DNA of 50,615 nucleotides, taken from assembly GCA_020049495.1 (NCBI GenBank), contig JAIFKU010000051.1, forward strand, positions 1 to 50,615, written 5' to 3'. The notes beneath the pieces are model-generated. The model had not been told where the DNA came from, did not search any database, and was given only the letters and a program-made list of their open reading frames with translations. Below are positions 17,061 to 24,773 of the stretch, one piece after another (positions within the stretch are counted from its first letter, which is position 1; the number at the start of each line of letters is the position of its first letter). The translations under genes and the position numbers were made by a program. The DNA is from Accumulibacter sp. (GTDB taxonomy: Bacteria > Pseudomonadota > Gammaproteobacteria > Burkholderiales > Rhodocyclaceae).

Positions 17061-18161
17061 TCAGCGAATGACGCGTGCCCCCTTGCCCTTCATCGCGGCT
17101 TCGACTTCCTCGACGCGCACCATCGAGGTATCGCCCGGGGTGGTCATGGCCAGCGCCCCGTGTGCCGCACCGTACTCGACCGCGGCCTGCGGCCCCTTGC
17201 CTTCGAGGAAGCCGTAGGCCAGTCCGGAGGCAAAACCGTCACCGCCACCGACGCGGTCGTAGATTTCCAGGTTGTCGCGTTCCATCGACTGATACAGCTC
17301 GCCCTGGTAGTAGAGCAATGCAGCCCAGTCATTGAGCGTCGCCGTAGTCGCCTTGCGCAGCGTGGTGGCGGCAACCTTGAAGTTGGGAAACTCGGCGACG
17401 GCGGTCTGGATCATCTTCTTGAAGCTGTCGGTTTCGATCGTCGTCAGGTGTTCGTCGGCGCCTTCGACTTCAAAACCCAGACAGGCGGTAAAGTCTTCTT
17501 CGTTGCCGATCATTACGTCGACGTACTTGGCAATGGTGCGATTGACGCGCTGTGCGGCGTCCTTGCCGCCCTGGCTCTTCCACAGCGAGGCGCGGTAGTT
17601 GAGGTCGTAGGCGACGACGGTGCCGTACTTCTTGGCCACTTCGACGGCTTCGATGACGGCTTCGGCGGTGTTGGGGGCCAGTGCAGCAAAGATGCCGCCG
17701 GTGTGGAACCAGCGCACGCCTTCTTCGCCGAAGATCTTTTCCCAGTTGACTTCACCGGGGCGGATTTGCGAGGCGGCGGTGTAGCCGCGGTCGGAACAGC
17801 CGAGCGCCGGACGGATGCCGAAGCCCTTTTCGGTGAAGTTGAGGCCGACGCGGGTGTTCTTGCCCAGACCGTCGAAGTCGCGCCAGATGACGTGACTCAT
17901 GTCGACGCCGCCCTGCATGATGAAGTCTTCGACCAGCCAGCCGATGTCGTTCTTGGGCAGGGCGGTGACGACGGCAGCGCGCTGGCCCCAGCATTTACGC
18001 ATGGCGCGGGCGACGTTGTATTCGCCGCCGCCTTCCCAGACCTGGAAGCTGCGGGCGTTGCGTACGCGGCCAAAGCCGGGATCAAAGCGCAGCATGACTT
18101 CGCCGAAAGAGAGGCAGTCCCACTTGGTGCCGGCGACCGGTTTGATGATCAATTCAGACAT
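17061..18161 (-). CDS. kdgK: 2-dehydro-3-deoxygluconokinase (KDG kinase)
   Basis: PfkB-family sugar kinase that phosphorylates 2-keto-3-deoxygluconate (KDG) to KDPG with ATP, in the cytoplasm. The 366-residue protein opens with WDCLSFGEVMLRFDPG and has the N-terminal substrate lid GGGEYNVARAM and the C-terminal signature YDRVGGGDGFASGLAYGF with the catalytic aspartate of GGGD. The start at 18161 (MSELIIKP) has AAGGA upstream; the frame runs open further back inside eda but that extension has no family match. It is 20 bases after the aldolase gene, so the KDG and KDPG steps are co-transcribed. It is longer than E. coli KdgK (about 309) but matches the longer bacterial form. Confidence 0.88.
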   Translation of the reverse strand: MSELIIKPVAGTKWDCLSFGEVMLRFDPGFGRVRNARSFQVWEGGGEYNVARAMRKCWGQRAAVVTALPKNDIGWLVEDFIMQGGVDMSHVIWRDFDGLGKNTRVGLNFTEKGFGIRPALGCSDRGYTAASQIRPGEVNWEKIFGEEGVRWFHTGGIFAALAPNTAEAVIEAVEVAKKYGTVVAYDLNYRASLWKSQGGKDAAQRVNRTIAKYVDVMIGNEEDFTACLGFEVEGADEHLTTIETDSFKKMIQTAVAEFPNFKVAATTLRKATTATLNDWAALLYYQGELYQSMERDNLEIYDRVGGGDGFASGLAYGFLEGKGPQAAVEYGAAHGALAMTTPGDTSMVRVEEVEAAMKGKGARVIR

Positions 18162-18181
18162 GGCTATCGTCCTTTTCCGGA

Positions 18182-18871
18182 TTAGTTCTTGGCCGCCAGT
18201 TCGGCCTTGATGCTCTTGACCAGTTGCAGGGTCTTGCGCACGTTCTCTTCGATGCCTTTGTAGTCTTTGGCGTCGAGCAGTTTCTTGGTAATCATGTTGG
18301 AGCCAATGCCGCAGGCGACGATGCCGGCGCCAAACCATTTGCGCAGGGATTCTTCGGTGGGTTCGACGCCGCCGGTGGGCATGATGCGGGTCCACGGCAT
18401 GGGGCCGAGGATGCTTTTGACGAAATCCGGGCCGCCGACGGAGGATCCGGGGAAAACCTTGATCAGTTCGCAGCCGAGTTCCTGGGCGTCGCCAATTTCG
18501 GTGGCGGAGCCGCACCCTGGGCTGTAGGGGATGCAGCGGCGGTTGCAGACCTTGGCGACGTCGACGTTGAGCAGCGGGCCAACGACGAACTTGGCGCCAT
18601 TGGTGATGTAGATGCCGGCCGTCGGGGCGTCGACGATCGAGCCTACGCCCATGATCACCGAGGCGTCGGCCTTGGCAAAATGTTTGGTGACATCAAAGAA
18701 GACCTGGGCGGCAAAATCTCCCCGGTTGGTGAATTCAACGCACTTGGCCCCGCCATTGGCACAGGCCTGTATCACGTTGATGCACAGCTCGACGTCCGGA
18801 TGGTAAAACACCGGGATCACACTCTGATCCATCATCGCCGTCAGTACCGCCATTCGATCTTTTGCAGCCAT
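18182..18871 (-). CDS. eda: 2-dehydro-3-deoxyphosphogluconate (KDPG) aldolase
   Basis: Class I aldolase that splits KDPG to pyruvate and glyceraldehyde 3-phosphate, the last step of uronate and Entner-Doudoroff breakdown. The 229-residue protein has VIPVFYHPDVE near the start, the catalytic glutamate in AKCVEFTNRG and the Schiff-base lysine in ELIKVFPGSSVGG, with MPTGGVEP as part of the phosphate site. The start MAAKDRMAV at 18871 has GGAGAAG upstream; an in-frame start at 19018 adds residues without a match. It is the first gene of eda-kdgK. Confidence 0.9.
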   Translation of the reverse strand: MAAKDRMAVLTAMMDQSVIPVFYHPDVELCINVIQACANGGAKCVEFTNRGDFAAQVFFDVTKHFAKADASVIMGVGSIVDAPTAGIYITNGAKFVVGPLLNVDVAKVCNRRCIPYSPGCGSATEIGDAQELGCELIKVFPGSSVGGPDFVKSILGPMPWTRIMPTGGVEPTEESLRKWFGAGIVACGIGSNMITKKLLDAKDYKGIEENVRKTLQLVKSIKAELAAKN

Positions 18872-19180
18872 TTGCTTCTCCTGTTTATTAAAAATATTTT
18901 CCACAAAGACGTCCGCTCTATTGACTGGGTAAGCTTTGTGAGGGAATGCCGGGCAATAATGCACTGCCCGGACAAGAATCCGGACTCTCCTCAACCCGGC
19001 TCTCGATGCAGAAAGCACTTACATCACTGCACCGACCTGCCAAAGCAGGAACTCGTCGTTGCCATAGCCAAGCAACTCGCTACGCATCTTCTCGTAACGA
19101 ATTATAACGTCAAATATGCGCCGACTGATCACCGGCATCGGCGGGGTGCAATCGAAATTGTTGGAGGAGTTCATTCTGGA

Positions 19181-19215
19181 GTAGGGTGCGCAACGCTTCG
19201 CCTTTCACGCCCTAC
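19181..19215. repeat. GTAGGGTGCG-type hairpin repeat
   Basis: GTAGGGTGCGCAACGC is followed by GCCTTTCACGCCCTAC, an imperfect inverted repeat. The left arm is like a hairpin repeat found in many bacterial intergenic regions. This copy is degenerate. Confidence 0.45.
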
Positions 19216-19342
19216 TGCTATGGCGTCTTGTATCTTTTCGCCCACCACTTTTAATTGCCTCTCCAATACAGGCATTTGACCATGGTACAGAGATCAAGGA
19301 TACTTTGCAGGGTAGGTTTTAATTCCGCATCCTTTGCCTTAC

Positions 19343-19367
19343 GGTTTTTATCGTTCCGATAAAAACC
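19343..19367. promoter_or_regulatory. Perfect 11-bp palindrome upstream of uxaE
   Basis: GGTTTTTATCG, a 3-base TTC centre and CGATAAAAACC make a perfect 25-base palindrome ending 30 bases before the uxaE start. There is no T-run on the plus strand after it. It could be an operator for a repressor of the uronate genes or a 5' hairpin in the mRNA. No second copy was noticed elsewhere in the island. Confidence 0.55.
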
Positions 19368-19397
19368 TTTCAATTTTCAATAAACCAAGGAAATGAA

Positions 19398-20654
19398 ATG
19401 ATGAACTTAGGGAAGTACTCATTTGGTATTGGTGATCGTTTTTCGCACCAGGGCGAAGCCCAGCTGTCGGCTATCTTGAAAGCCCATAAGGAACTCAAGA
19501 TTGACATCACTCCGGTTTGGAACAAGTCGAACCGCGAACACAACATAGTTCATACGGAACCGTCCGACACTCGAAAAGAAGCGGATGCAGCGGTTAAAGC
19601 CATGGCGTATACCGGTCCTTATTTTGTTGACGCCGACCATATCAACCTGTCCAACGTCGATCGCTTTATCGATGTTTCCGATTTCTTCACGCTCGATGTC
19701 GCCGACTATATTGGCAAGCTGGCCTCTCAGACCGAGATCGATAAGTTTGTCGCCGATCATAAAAAATATGTCGGATCGCTCAGCATTCCCGGAATTGCTC
19801 ATCCTTTTGAGGTTAGCGAAGACTACCTGAAGAAGTTCGCTGCAAAATTCCTGCTGGCGACCATAGAAGCGTCGAATATCTATAACTACATCGTCTCGAA
19901 AAAAGGTGCTGGCAAGTTTGTGACCGAAGTCTCCATGGACGAGGTAGATGAACCGCAAAAACCACTGGATATGCTGTTCATCCTGAAATCTCTTGCTGAT
20001 TTGAAAGTGCCGGCGCAAACCATCGCGCCAAAATTTACCGGTCGTTTCAACAAGGGTGTCGACTATGAAGGAAATGTTGAACAATTCGGCAAGGAATTCG
20101 AAGAAGACATGCTGGTTATCGATTACGCGGTGAAGAATTTTGGTCTGCCAGCCGATCTGAAATTGAGCGTTCACTCCGGCAGCGACAAATTCTCGATTTA
20201 CCCGGTAATGGGTAAATTACTGAAGAAGTACGATAAAGGCATTCATGTCAAAACGGCGGGAACCTCTTGGCTGGAAGAAGTCATCGGGCTGTCCATTTCT
20301 GGAGATGCTGGTCTTGCTTTTGCGAAAAGCATCTACACCAAGGCCTTCAACAGAAAGGACGAACTCTGCGGCCCATACGCTGCAGTAATCGATATCAAGG
20401 ACGACAAACTTCCTTCGCCTGAATCAATCAGCAAATGGACCAGCGAAGACTACGCTTCGACGCTTCGCCACATTCCCGGCCACCCGAAATACAACGCCAG
20501 CTTCCGCCAGTTGATCCATGTCGGCTATAAGGTGGCTTCCGAATACGGTCTGGAATATACCAGTGCTCTCAAAACGAATAAAACGGTAATAGGCAACTGC
20601 GTTTCTGAGAACCTTTACGACAGGCATATCCTGAGGTTGTTCGTGCTGAAGTAA
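19398..20654 (+). CDS. uxaE: Tagaturonate/fructuronate epimerase UxaE
   Basis: UxaE-type epimerases interconvert D-tagaturonate and D-fructuronate at C-3, linking galacturonate and glucuronate pathways in bacteria that lack one branch. The 418-residue protein matches this family through GKYSFGIGDRFSHQGEAQL at the N-terminus, YFVDADHINLSNVDRFI, LSVHSGSDKFSIYP and the C-terminal RHILRLF. An AAGG ribosome site lies 7 bases before the first of two adjacent ATG codons. It stands alone on the plus strand, facing uxaA. Codon use is richer in A and T (many AAA, GAT, AAT codons) than in the heme or cys genes, hinting at recent transfer. Family is recognised by eye, so catalytic detail is not verified. 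Confidence 0.82.
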   Translation: MMNLGKYSFGIGDRFSHQGEAQLSAILKAHKELKIDITPVWNKSNREHNIVHTEPSDTRKEADAAVKAMAYTGPYFVDADHINLSNVDRFIDVSDFFTLDVADYIGKLASQTEIDKFVADHKKYVGSLSIPGIAHPFEVSEDYLKKFAAKFLLATIEASNIYNYIVSKKGAGKFVTEVSMDEVDEPQKPLDMLFILKSLADLKVPAQTIAPKFTGRFNKGVDYEGNVEQFGKEFEEDMLVIDYAVKNFGLPADLKLSVHSGSDKFSIYPVMGKLLKKYDKGIHVKTAGTSWLEEVIGLSISGDAGLAFAKSIYTKAFNRKDELCGPYAAVIDIKDDKLPSPESISKWTSEDYASTLRHIPGHPKYNASFRQLIHVGYKVASEYGLEYTSALKTNKTVIGNCVSENLYDRHILRLFVLK

Positions 20655-20687
20655 TTCTTTTCTGATTCTTCATTGGAATTAGTCGCT

Positions 20688-20724
20688 GACGCAGTGGTTG
20701 AGAGATCAATCACTGCGTCTTTTT
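20688..20724 (+). terminator. Intrinsic terminator after uxaE
   Basis: GACGCAGTGGTT (20688-20699) pairs with AATCACTGCGTC (20708-20719) with one G-U pair and an 8-base loop, followed by five T. It ends uxaE transcription and lies between convergent uxaE and uxaA; the opposite strand has no U-run. Confidence 0.88.
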
Positions 20725-20743
20725 CGGAAATTAACCGCTTCCC

Positions 20744-22285
20744 TTACGTAATGATTCCCGTAAGCCATGGCATGAACTCAAGACGTCCATAACCGTTAAG
20801 TTCGCTCTTGCTCGGTTCTCCCGAGGCAACGGCGACGATCTTCCGGAAAATCTCCGCACCCATTTCTTCGATCGACAGATTCTCATCGATAATCCGGCCG
20901 CAGTTGATATCCATATCATCTTGCTGCCTGTCCCATAGAACGGTATTGCTTGCCAGCTTAATCGATGGTGATGGAACGCATCCGAACGCGGAACCACGGC
21001 CTGTCGTAAAGCAGATGATGTTGGCGCCACCAGCAATTTGGCCGGTCGTTGAGATCGGGTCGTATCCTGGAGAGTCCATGAAGACCAAGCCGCTCTTCGC
21101 CACGTGTTCAGCGTATTCATAGACTTCCACGAGATTTGTCGTGCCGCCTTTGGCCACACCACCGAGCGATTTCTCCAGGATTGTTGTTAGCCCCCCCTGT
21201 TTGTTGCCAACGGTAGGATTGTTGTTCAGTTCAGCACCATTCTTCGCACAATAGTCTTTCCACCAGACAATACGATCGACAAGTTTTTGCCCTACCTCGG
21301 AACTCACGGCCCGTCTGACAAGAAGATGTTCAGCCCCGTATATTTCTGGTGTCTCGGAGAGAATGGCCGTTCCGCCATGACGCACCAGCAGGTCGACTGC
21401 TGCCCCCAGTGCCGGATTTGCGGTGATTCCAGAATAGCTGTCGGAGCCGCCACATTGAAGACCCACGGAAATATGTGATACTGGCACATCAACCCGTTGA
21501 ACGTTGTTGGCGGTCGCAAGCATCGTTTTCACCGCTTCAATGCCCGCCTGAATAGTCTTGCGCGTTCCTCCGCTCTCTTGAATGAACATTGTCTTTATTC
21601 GTGCTGATTCGGCCACATTGCCTGCATGCAGGATATCGGCAATCTGCAGGGCTTCACAGCCAAGACCAATCACTAACACAGAATGGAAATTAGGATGAAT
21701 CACGTACCCTGCCAGGGTGCGCCTTAGCATCGCCATGGCATCGCCCTGCATGTCAACGCCACATCCCAGGGGATGAGTAATCGGCACCACACTGTCGATC
21801 TGCGGGTAATCCGCTAGCGATTCCGGTCGAATGTCCCTGCGGAAATGGTCGGCAATCGTGCTAACGACCGTTGCCGAGCAGTTTACGCTGGCAATGACCC
21901 CGATGTAATTTCGTGTTGCAGCACGACCATCGTCCCTGATGATTCCCTTGAAGCTGGCAGACGTATCGAAAAATCTTGTTTCTCTCGCATCTGCGCCGAA
22001 CTTATAGTCGTGCAACTGCTCGTACATGCCAACGTTATGCGTATGAACATGATCGCCGGCCCGGATATGTTCGCTGGCGATGCCAATGACCTGGTTATAG
22101 CGCAGAATCAACTGTCCCGCATTGATGTCACGCAAGGCAAGCTTGTGACCGGGCGCAATAAAACTATTGGCTACCAGTTCACCAGAACCAAGAGAAGACC
22201 CTTTGTGCAATTGTCTCAAGGCAATTGCCACGTTATCGTTTTCATTCAGCCTTAGCACTTGAGGGGTTTTTTGCGTCATCGACAT
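20744..22285 (-). CDS. uxaA: Altronate dehydratase (UxaA/GarD family)
   Basis: Removes water from D-altronate to give 2-keto-3-deoxygluconate; the family also includes galactarate dehydratase. The 513-residue protein has an N-terminal SAF domain (about residues 12-90, VAIALRQLHKGSSL...) and a large UxaA C-terminal domain with THPLGCGVD, VGLQCGGSDSYSGITANPALG and ICFTTGRGSAFGCVPSPSIKL, including cysteines likely to bind the metal site. Length is normal for UxaA. The start may be 22285 or the second ATG at 22279, which has the better-placed GGA. Facing uxaE and near kdgK/eda, altronate is the most natural substrate, though another aldonate or aldarate is possible. Confidence 0.85.
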   Translation of the reverse strand: MSMTQKTPQVLRLNENDNVAIALRQLHKGSSLGSGELVANSFIAPGHKLALRDINAGQLILRYNQVIGIASEHIRAGDHVHTHNVGMYEQLHDYKFGADARETRFFDTSASFKGIIRDDGRAATRNYIGVIASVNCSATVVSTIADHFRRDIRPESLADYPQIDSVVPITHPLGCGVDMQGDAMAMLRRTLAGYVIHPNFHSVLVIGLGCEALQIADILHAGNVAESARIKTMFIQESGGTRKTIQAGIEAVKTMLATANNVQRVDVPVSHISVGLQCGGSDSYSGITANPALGAAVDLLVRHGGTAILSETPEIYGAEHLLVRRAVSSEVGQKLVDRIVWWKDYCAKNGAELNNNPTVGNKQGGLTTILEKSLGGVAKGGTTNLVEVYEYAEHVAKSGLVFMDSPGYDPISTTGQIAGGANIICFTTGRGSAFGCVPSPSIKLASNTVLWDRQQDDMDINCGRIIDENLSIEEMGAEIFRKIVAVASGEPSKSELNGYGRLEFMPWLTGIIT

Positions 22286-22312
22286 TTCCAGTTTTTCTCT
22301 TGTCCAATAAGC

Positions 22313-22412
22313 TTATCGCGTCATCCACTTTAGCGGGAGGGCGACGAGGAGGTACATAACGATGGTCAGAATCATGAAAGTAAAGACGTCACTAACTCAT
22401 TGACTTCTCCTT
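22313..22412 (-). other. Two-codon ORF with strong ribosome site, followed by a small hydrophobic ORF
   Basis: On the minus strand AAGGAG (22412-22407) precedes ATG AGT TAG (22400-22392), a minimal ORF. In the next frame a sequence reads SDVFTF then, from the ATG at 22375, MILTIVMYLLVALPLKWMTR and a stop at 22313. A single-base frameshift after the second codon would join them into a roughly 28-residue one-helix membrane peptide. It may be a true small protein with a sequence error, a decayed transporter tail, or a leader. It sits between the first dehydrogenase and uxaA on the same strand. Confidence 0.35.
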
Positions 22413-22440
22413 GGAGTTTCGCTACGCGGAGGCGTTCATC

Positions 22441-23499
22441 TCAACTCAGCTTGGCAATCGGTTCGAGGAGGATCTTTAAACCCGAGCCGTTGGCAAACTT
22501 CTCGAAGCCCTCTTCCCAGCGATCGAGTGGCAGGATGTCCGAAACCAGCGGCAGCACTTCGATCCGCTTGTTCTTGAGCAGCTTGATCGCGAGATTCCAG
22601 TTGAGCCAGTTCTGGCCCAGCGAGCCGGTGACTTTTGCCTCTTTGTAGGCGATCAACTCGTAATTGATTTCAATCGGCTTGCCGAACAGGCCGACCTGAG
22701 TGTATTGCCCGCCTTTGCGCAGGATCTGCAGACCCGACCGGGCGGCGGCCGCTGCGCCCGAACACTCAAAGACGATGTCAGCGCCGAGGCCGCCGCTCAT
22801 CTCCGTAACGATTTTCGCCAGATCTTCCGTTTCGAGATTGACCGCCTGGTGAATTCCGAGCCCCTTCGCCTGCACCAGCCGCTTCTGATCCTTGCCGGTA
22901 CCGACGATGATCACGCGACCGCCGCACAACTGCGCGAGCTGTGCGGTGAGTTGGCCGATCAGGCCGGGCCCCATGACGACGACGAGGTCTTCAGGCTTGA
23001 CGCGCGTCAGTTCGATGACCGCCTCGATCGCACAGCACAGGGGTTCGAGAACCGCGCCTTCGTGGAAGCTGACATTGTCGGGAAGTTTCTGGACGTTGAT
23101 TTCAGGAATGACGATGTAATTGGCGAAAGCACCGTCGTACCAATAGCCGATCAGCTTCTTGTCCTGGCAGATATTGGTTTTCCCGGTTTTGCAATTGATG
23201 CATTTGCCGCAGGTCTGGAACGAGGTAATTCCCGAAACGCGGTCGCCGAGCTTGACACTGTCGACGCCTTCGCCGAGCTTGGTGACGACGCCGGAGAATT
23301 CGTGGCCGGTAATGACCGGCAGCTTCATCGCCAAGTCTATATCGGAATGATAGATATGCAGGTCGGAACCGCAGATACCGGTGGCGACGACTTCAATCTG
23401 CACCTGCCCGGCTTTCGGCTCAGGAATCGGCAGTTCGCGAAGCTCCATGTTGCCGACGCCGTCGGCAGTTTTAACGAGTCCAACCATTGTATTGCTCAT
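22441..23499 (-). CDS. Zinc-dependent alcohol (polyol/threonine-type) dehydrogenase
   Basis: A 352-residue medium-chain NAD(P)-dependent dehydrogenase. Catalytic zinc ligands lie in GICGSDLHIYH and TGHEFSG; the structural zinc site is CGKCINCKTGKTNIC with four cysteines. The Rossmann segment VVMGPGLIGQLTAQLAQ binds the cofactor. It resembles sorbitol/L-threonine dehydrogenases. AAAGGAG lies 8 bases before the start. It is the middle gene of a leftward run ADH2-ADH1-uxaA, so its substrate is probably a sugar alcohol or aldonate feeding the uronate pathway (inference). Confidence 0.85.
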   Translation of the reverse strand: MSNTMVGLVKTADGVGNMELRELPIPEPKAGQVQIEVVATGICGSDLHIYHSDIDLAMKLPVITGHEFSGVVTKLGEGVDSVKLGDRVSGITSFQTCGKCINCKTGKTNICQDKKLIGYWYDGAFANYIVIPEINVQKLPDNVSFHEGAVLEPLCCAIEAVIELTRVKPEDLVVVMGPGLIGQLTAQLAQLCGGRVIIVGTGKDQKRLVQAKGLGIHQAVNLETEDLAKIVTEMSGGLGADIVFECSGAAAAARSGLQILRKGGQYTQVGLFGKPIEINYELIAYKEAKVTGSLGQNWLNWNLAIKLLKNKRIEVLPLVSDILPLDRWEEGFEKFANGSGLKILLEPIAKLS

Positions 23500-23583
23500 C
23501 TCGAAATCTCCTTTGAATGTGAGTTGTTCATGCGTCTGGTGAGGTATAACAGCGAAAAATTATTGGAATTTCCGGGTCGCCGC

Positions 23584-24597
23584 CTAAATCAGGCAGGTGA
23601 CTTTCAGGTAGCGATCAGGATGTTCGGCAATGTCGACGACGGTTGCCGGCGCTTCGTCGATCGAAACGGTTTTGGTCAGCAGTACCGAGACATCGACCTT
23701 GCCTTCGGCAATCAGGCGCAAGCTCTCGGGAAATTGCCCGACGCTGTTGCGTGAACCGAAGAGCGAAAGCTCCTTCTTGGTGAACAGCGCGGTCGGCAGC
23801 GGGATTTCACTTTTCGGCCAGCCGACGAAAGCGATGCGTCCGGCGTAGGAAACGTAATCGATCGAATTGCGGATCGCGCGGGCGTCGCCTGATGCCTCGA
23901 TGACAACCTCGGCCATGCGCGCGTGTGAGATATCCCGGATCGCGGCGAGCGAATCGCAGCTCGTCGGATTGACCGTATGCATGACGCCGACGCGGCGTGC
24001 CAGAGCCAGGCGTTCTTCGACCGGATCGATGACGATCGGTATCGCGCCGAGCGTCAGCGCATACTGCGCGGCGAGCAGGCCGATCTGGCCGGCGCCGGTA
24101 ATCGCGACGACCTCGCCGGCCTGTGCTTTTGTCTGGCTGATCGCATGCATGGCGATCACCAGCGGTTCGGCGAGCGGCAGCAATTCCCATGGAATTGTCG
24201 TCGGTGCCCGATGCACCAGGTGGCGCGGATGCGCGACATACTCAGCCATGCCGCCGTCGATATGCACACCGCGAACGGTCAGGTTTTCGCAGCAGTTGGT
24301 GTGGCCGATCGAGCACGGATAGCACTCGCCGCAATAGACGTAGGGTTCGAGAACGACGTGATCGCCAGGCATCAGCTCGGTTTCGTCGTCGGGAACTTCG
24401 ACGATTTCGCCGGCGATTTCATGGCCGATGATGCGCGGGTAGCTGACCAGCGGATTGATCCCCTTGTAAGCGCCGATATCCGATCCGCAAATGCCGGCGC
24501 TGCGCACCCTGACCAGTACCTCGTCTTTGCCGCGCTGCGGTACGGAAATGTCGACCAGCGCAATGTCGCCGGGCCGTTTAAGACATACCGATTTCAT
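23584..24597 (-). CDS. Zinc-dependent dehydrogenase of the LgoD/RspB type
   Basis: A 337-residue medium-chain dehydrogenase beginning MKSVCLKRPGDIALV, close in layout to E. coli RspB and the L-galactonate 5-dehydrogenase LgoD. Zinc ligands are in GICGSDIGAYKG and IGHEIAG; the structural zinc motif is CGECYPCSIGHTNCC; the cofactor site is VAITGAGQIGLLAAQYA. GGAGAA lies before the chosen start at 24597; an in-frame extension to 24681 has no match. LgoD oxidises L-galactonate to D-tagaturonate, which would fit the neighbouring uxaE, so a similar aldonate oxidation is the leading guess. It is the first gene of its operon. Confidence 0.82.
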   Translation of the reverse strand: MKSVCLKRPGDIALVDISVPQRGKDEVLVRVRSAGICGSDIGAYKGINPLVSYPRIIGHEIAGEIVEVPDDETELMPGDHVVLEPYVYCGECYPCSIGHTNCCENLTVRGVHIDGGMAEYVAHPRHLVHRAPTTIPWELLPLAEPLVIAMHAISQTKAQAGEVVAITGAGQIGLLAAQYALTLGAIPIVIDPVEERLALARRVGVMHTVNPTSCDSLAAIRDISHARMAEVVIEASGDARAIRNSIDYVSYAGRIAFVGWPKSEIPLPTALFTKKELSLFGSRNSVGQFPESLRLIAEGKVDVSVLLTKTVSIDEAPATVVDIAEHPDRYLKVTCLI

Positions 24598-24773
24598 GAT
24601 TTCTCCATAGTTGTAGGCGAAACGGCGGCGCAGACCCCTCCGCCTGTTGATTTGCACGTAAAACTGATCCGGGAATTGCACTGAATTTTGTGCCTGTCCG
24701 GATGAGCAGGATTATCCTAAAAAATTCAGTTGGACAGGTAAAAACCCGCTCATGGTTCGACAGGCTCTCAAGG
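24598..24773. other. Gap with overlapping inverted repeats
   Basis: CTGAATTTT (24681-24689) pairs with AAAATTCAG (24721-24729), and CCTGTCC (24693-24699) pairs with GGACAGG (24732-24738). The second pair starts inside the first and ends outside it, the layout of an H-type pseudoknot, with the palindrome AGGATTATCCT between. A stretch at about 24747-24770 resembles the common GGTTCGACAGGCTC intergenic repeat. No gene is seen. Confidence 0.55.

Larger units (their letters stand above)
18872..19397. other. Gap between divergent eda and uxaE
   Basis: This 526-base gap should hold both divergent promoters. I see no convincing gene. An imperfect hairpin at 19181-19215 resembles a widespread GTAGGGTGCG-type intergenic repeat, and a perfect 11-bp hairpin lies just before uxaE (both listed). 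I could not assign -35/-10 boxes with confidence. Confidence 0.5.

Noticed and set aside
17160-18185. Plus-strand ORF of 341 codons opposite kdgK
   Set aside because: Antisense shadow of a GC-rich kinase gene with intact PfkB motifs; no ribosome site or known domain.
18224-19279. Long plus-strand ORF (351 codons) opposite eda
   Set aside because: It is the antisense shadow of eda, whose active-site motifs are clear; the shadow has biased composition and no family resemblance.
24712-24723. TTATCCTAAAAA shared with 50530 region
   Set aside because: Only 12 AT-rich bases are shared and flanks differ, so a repeat family is not supported.
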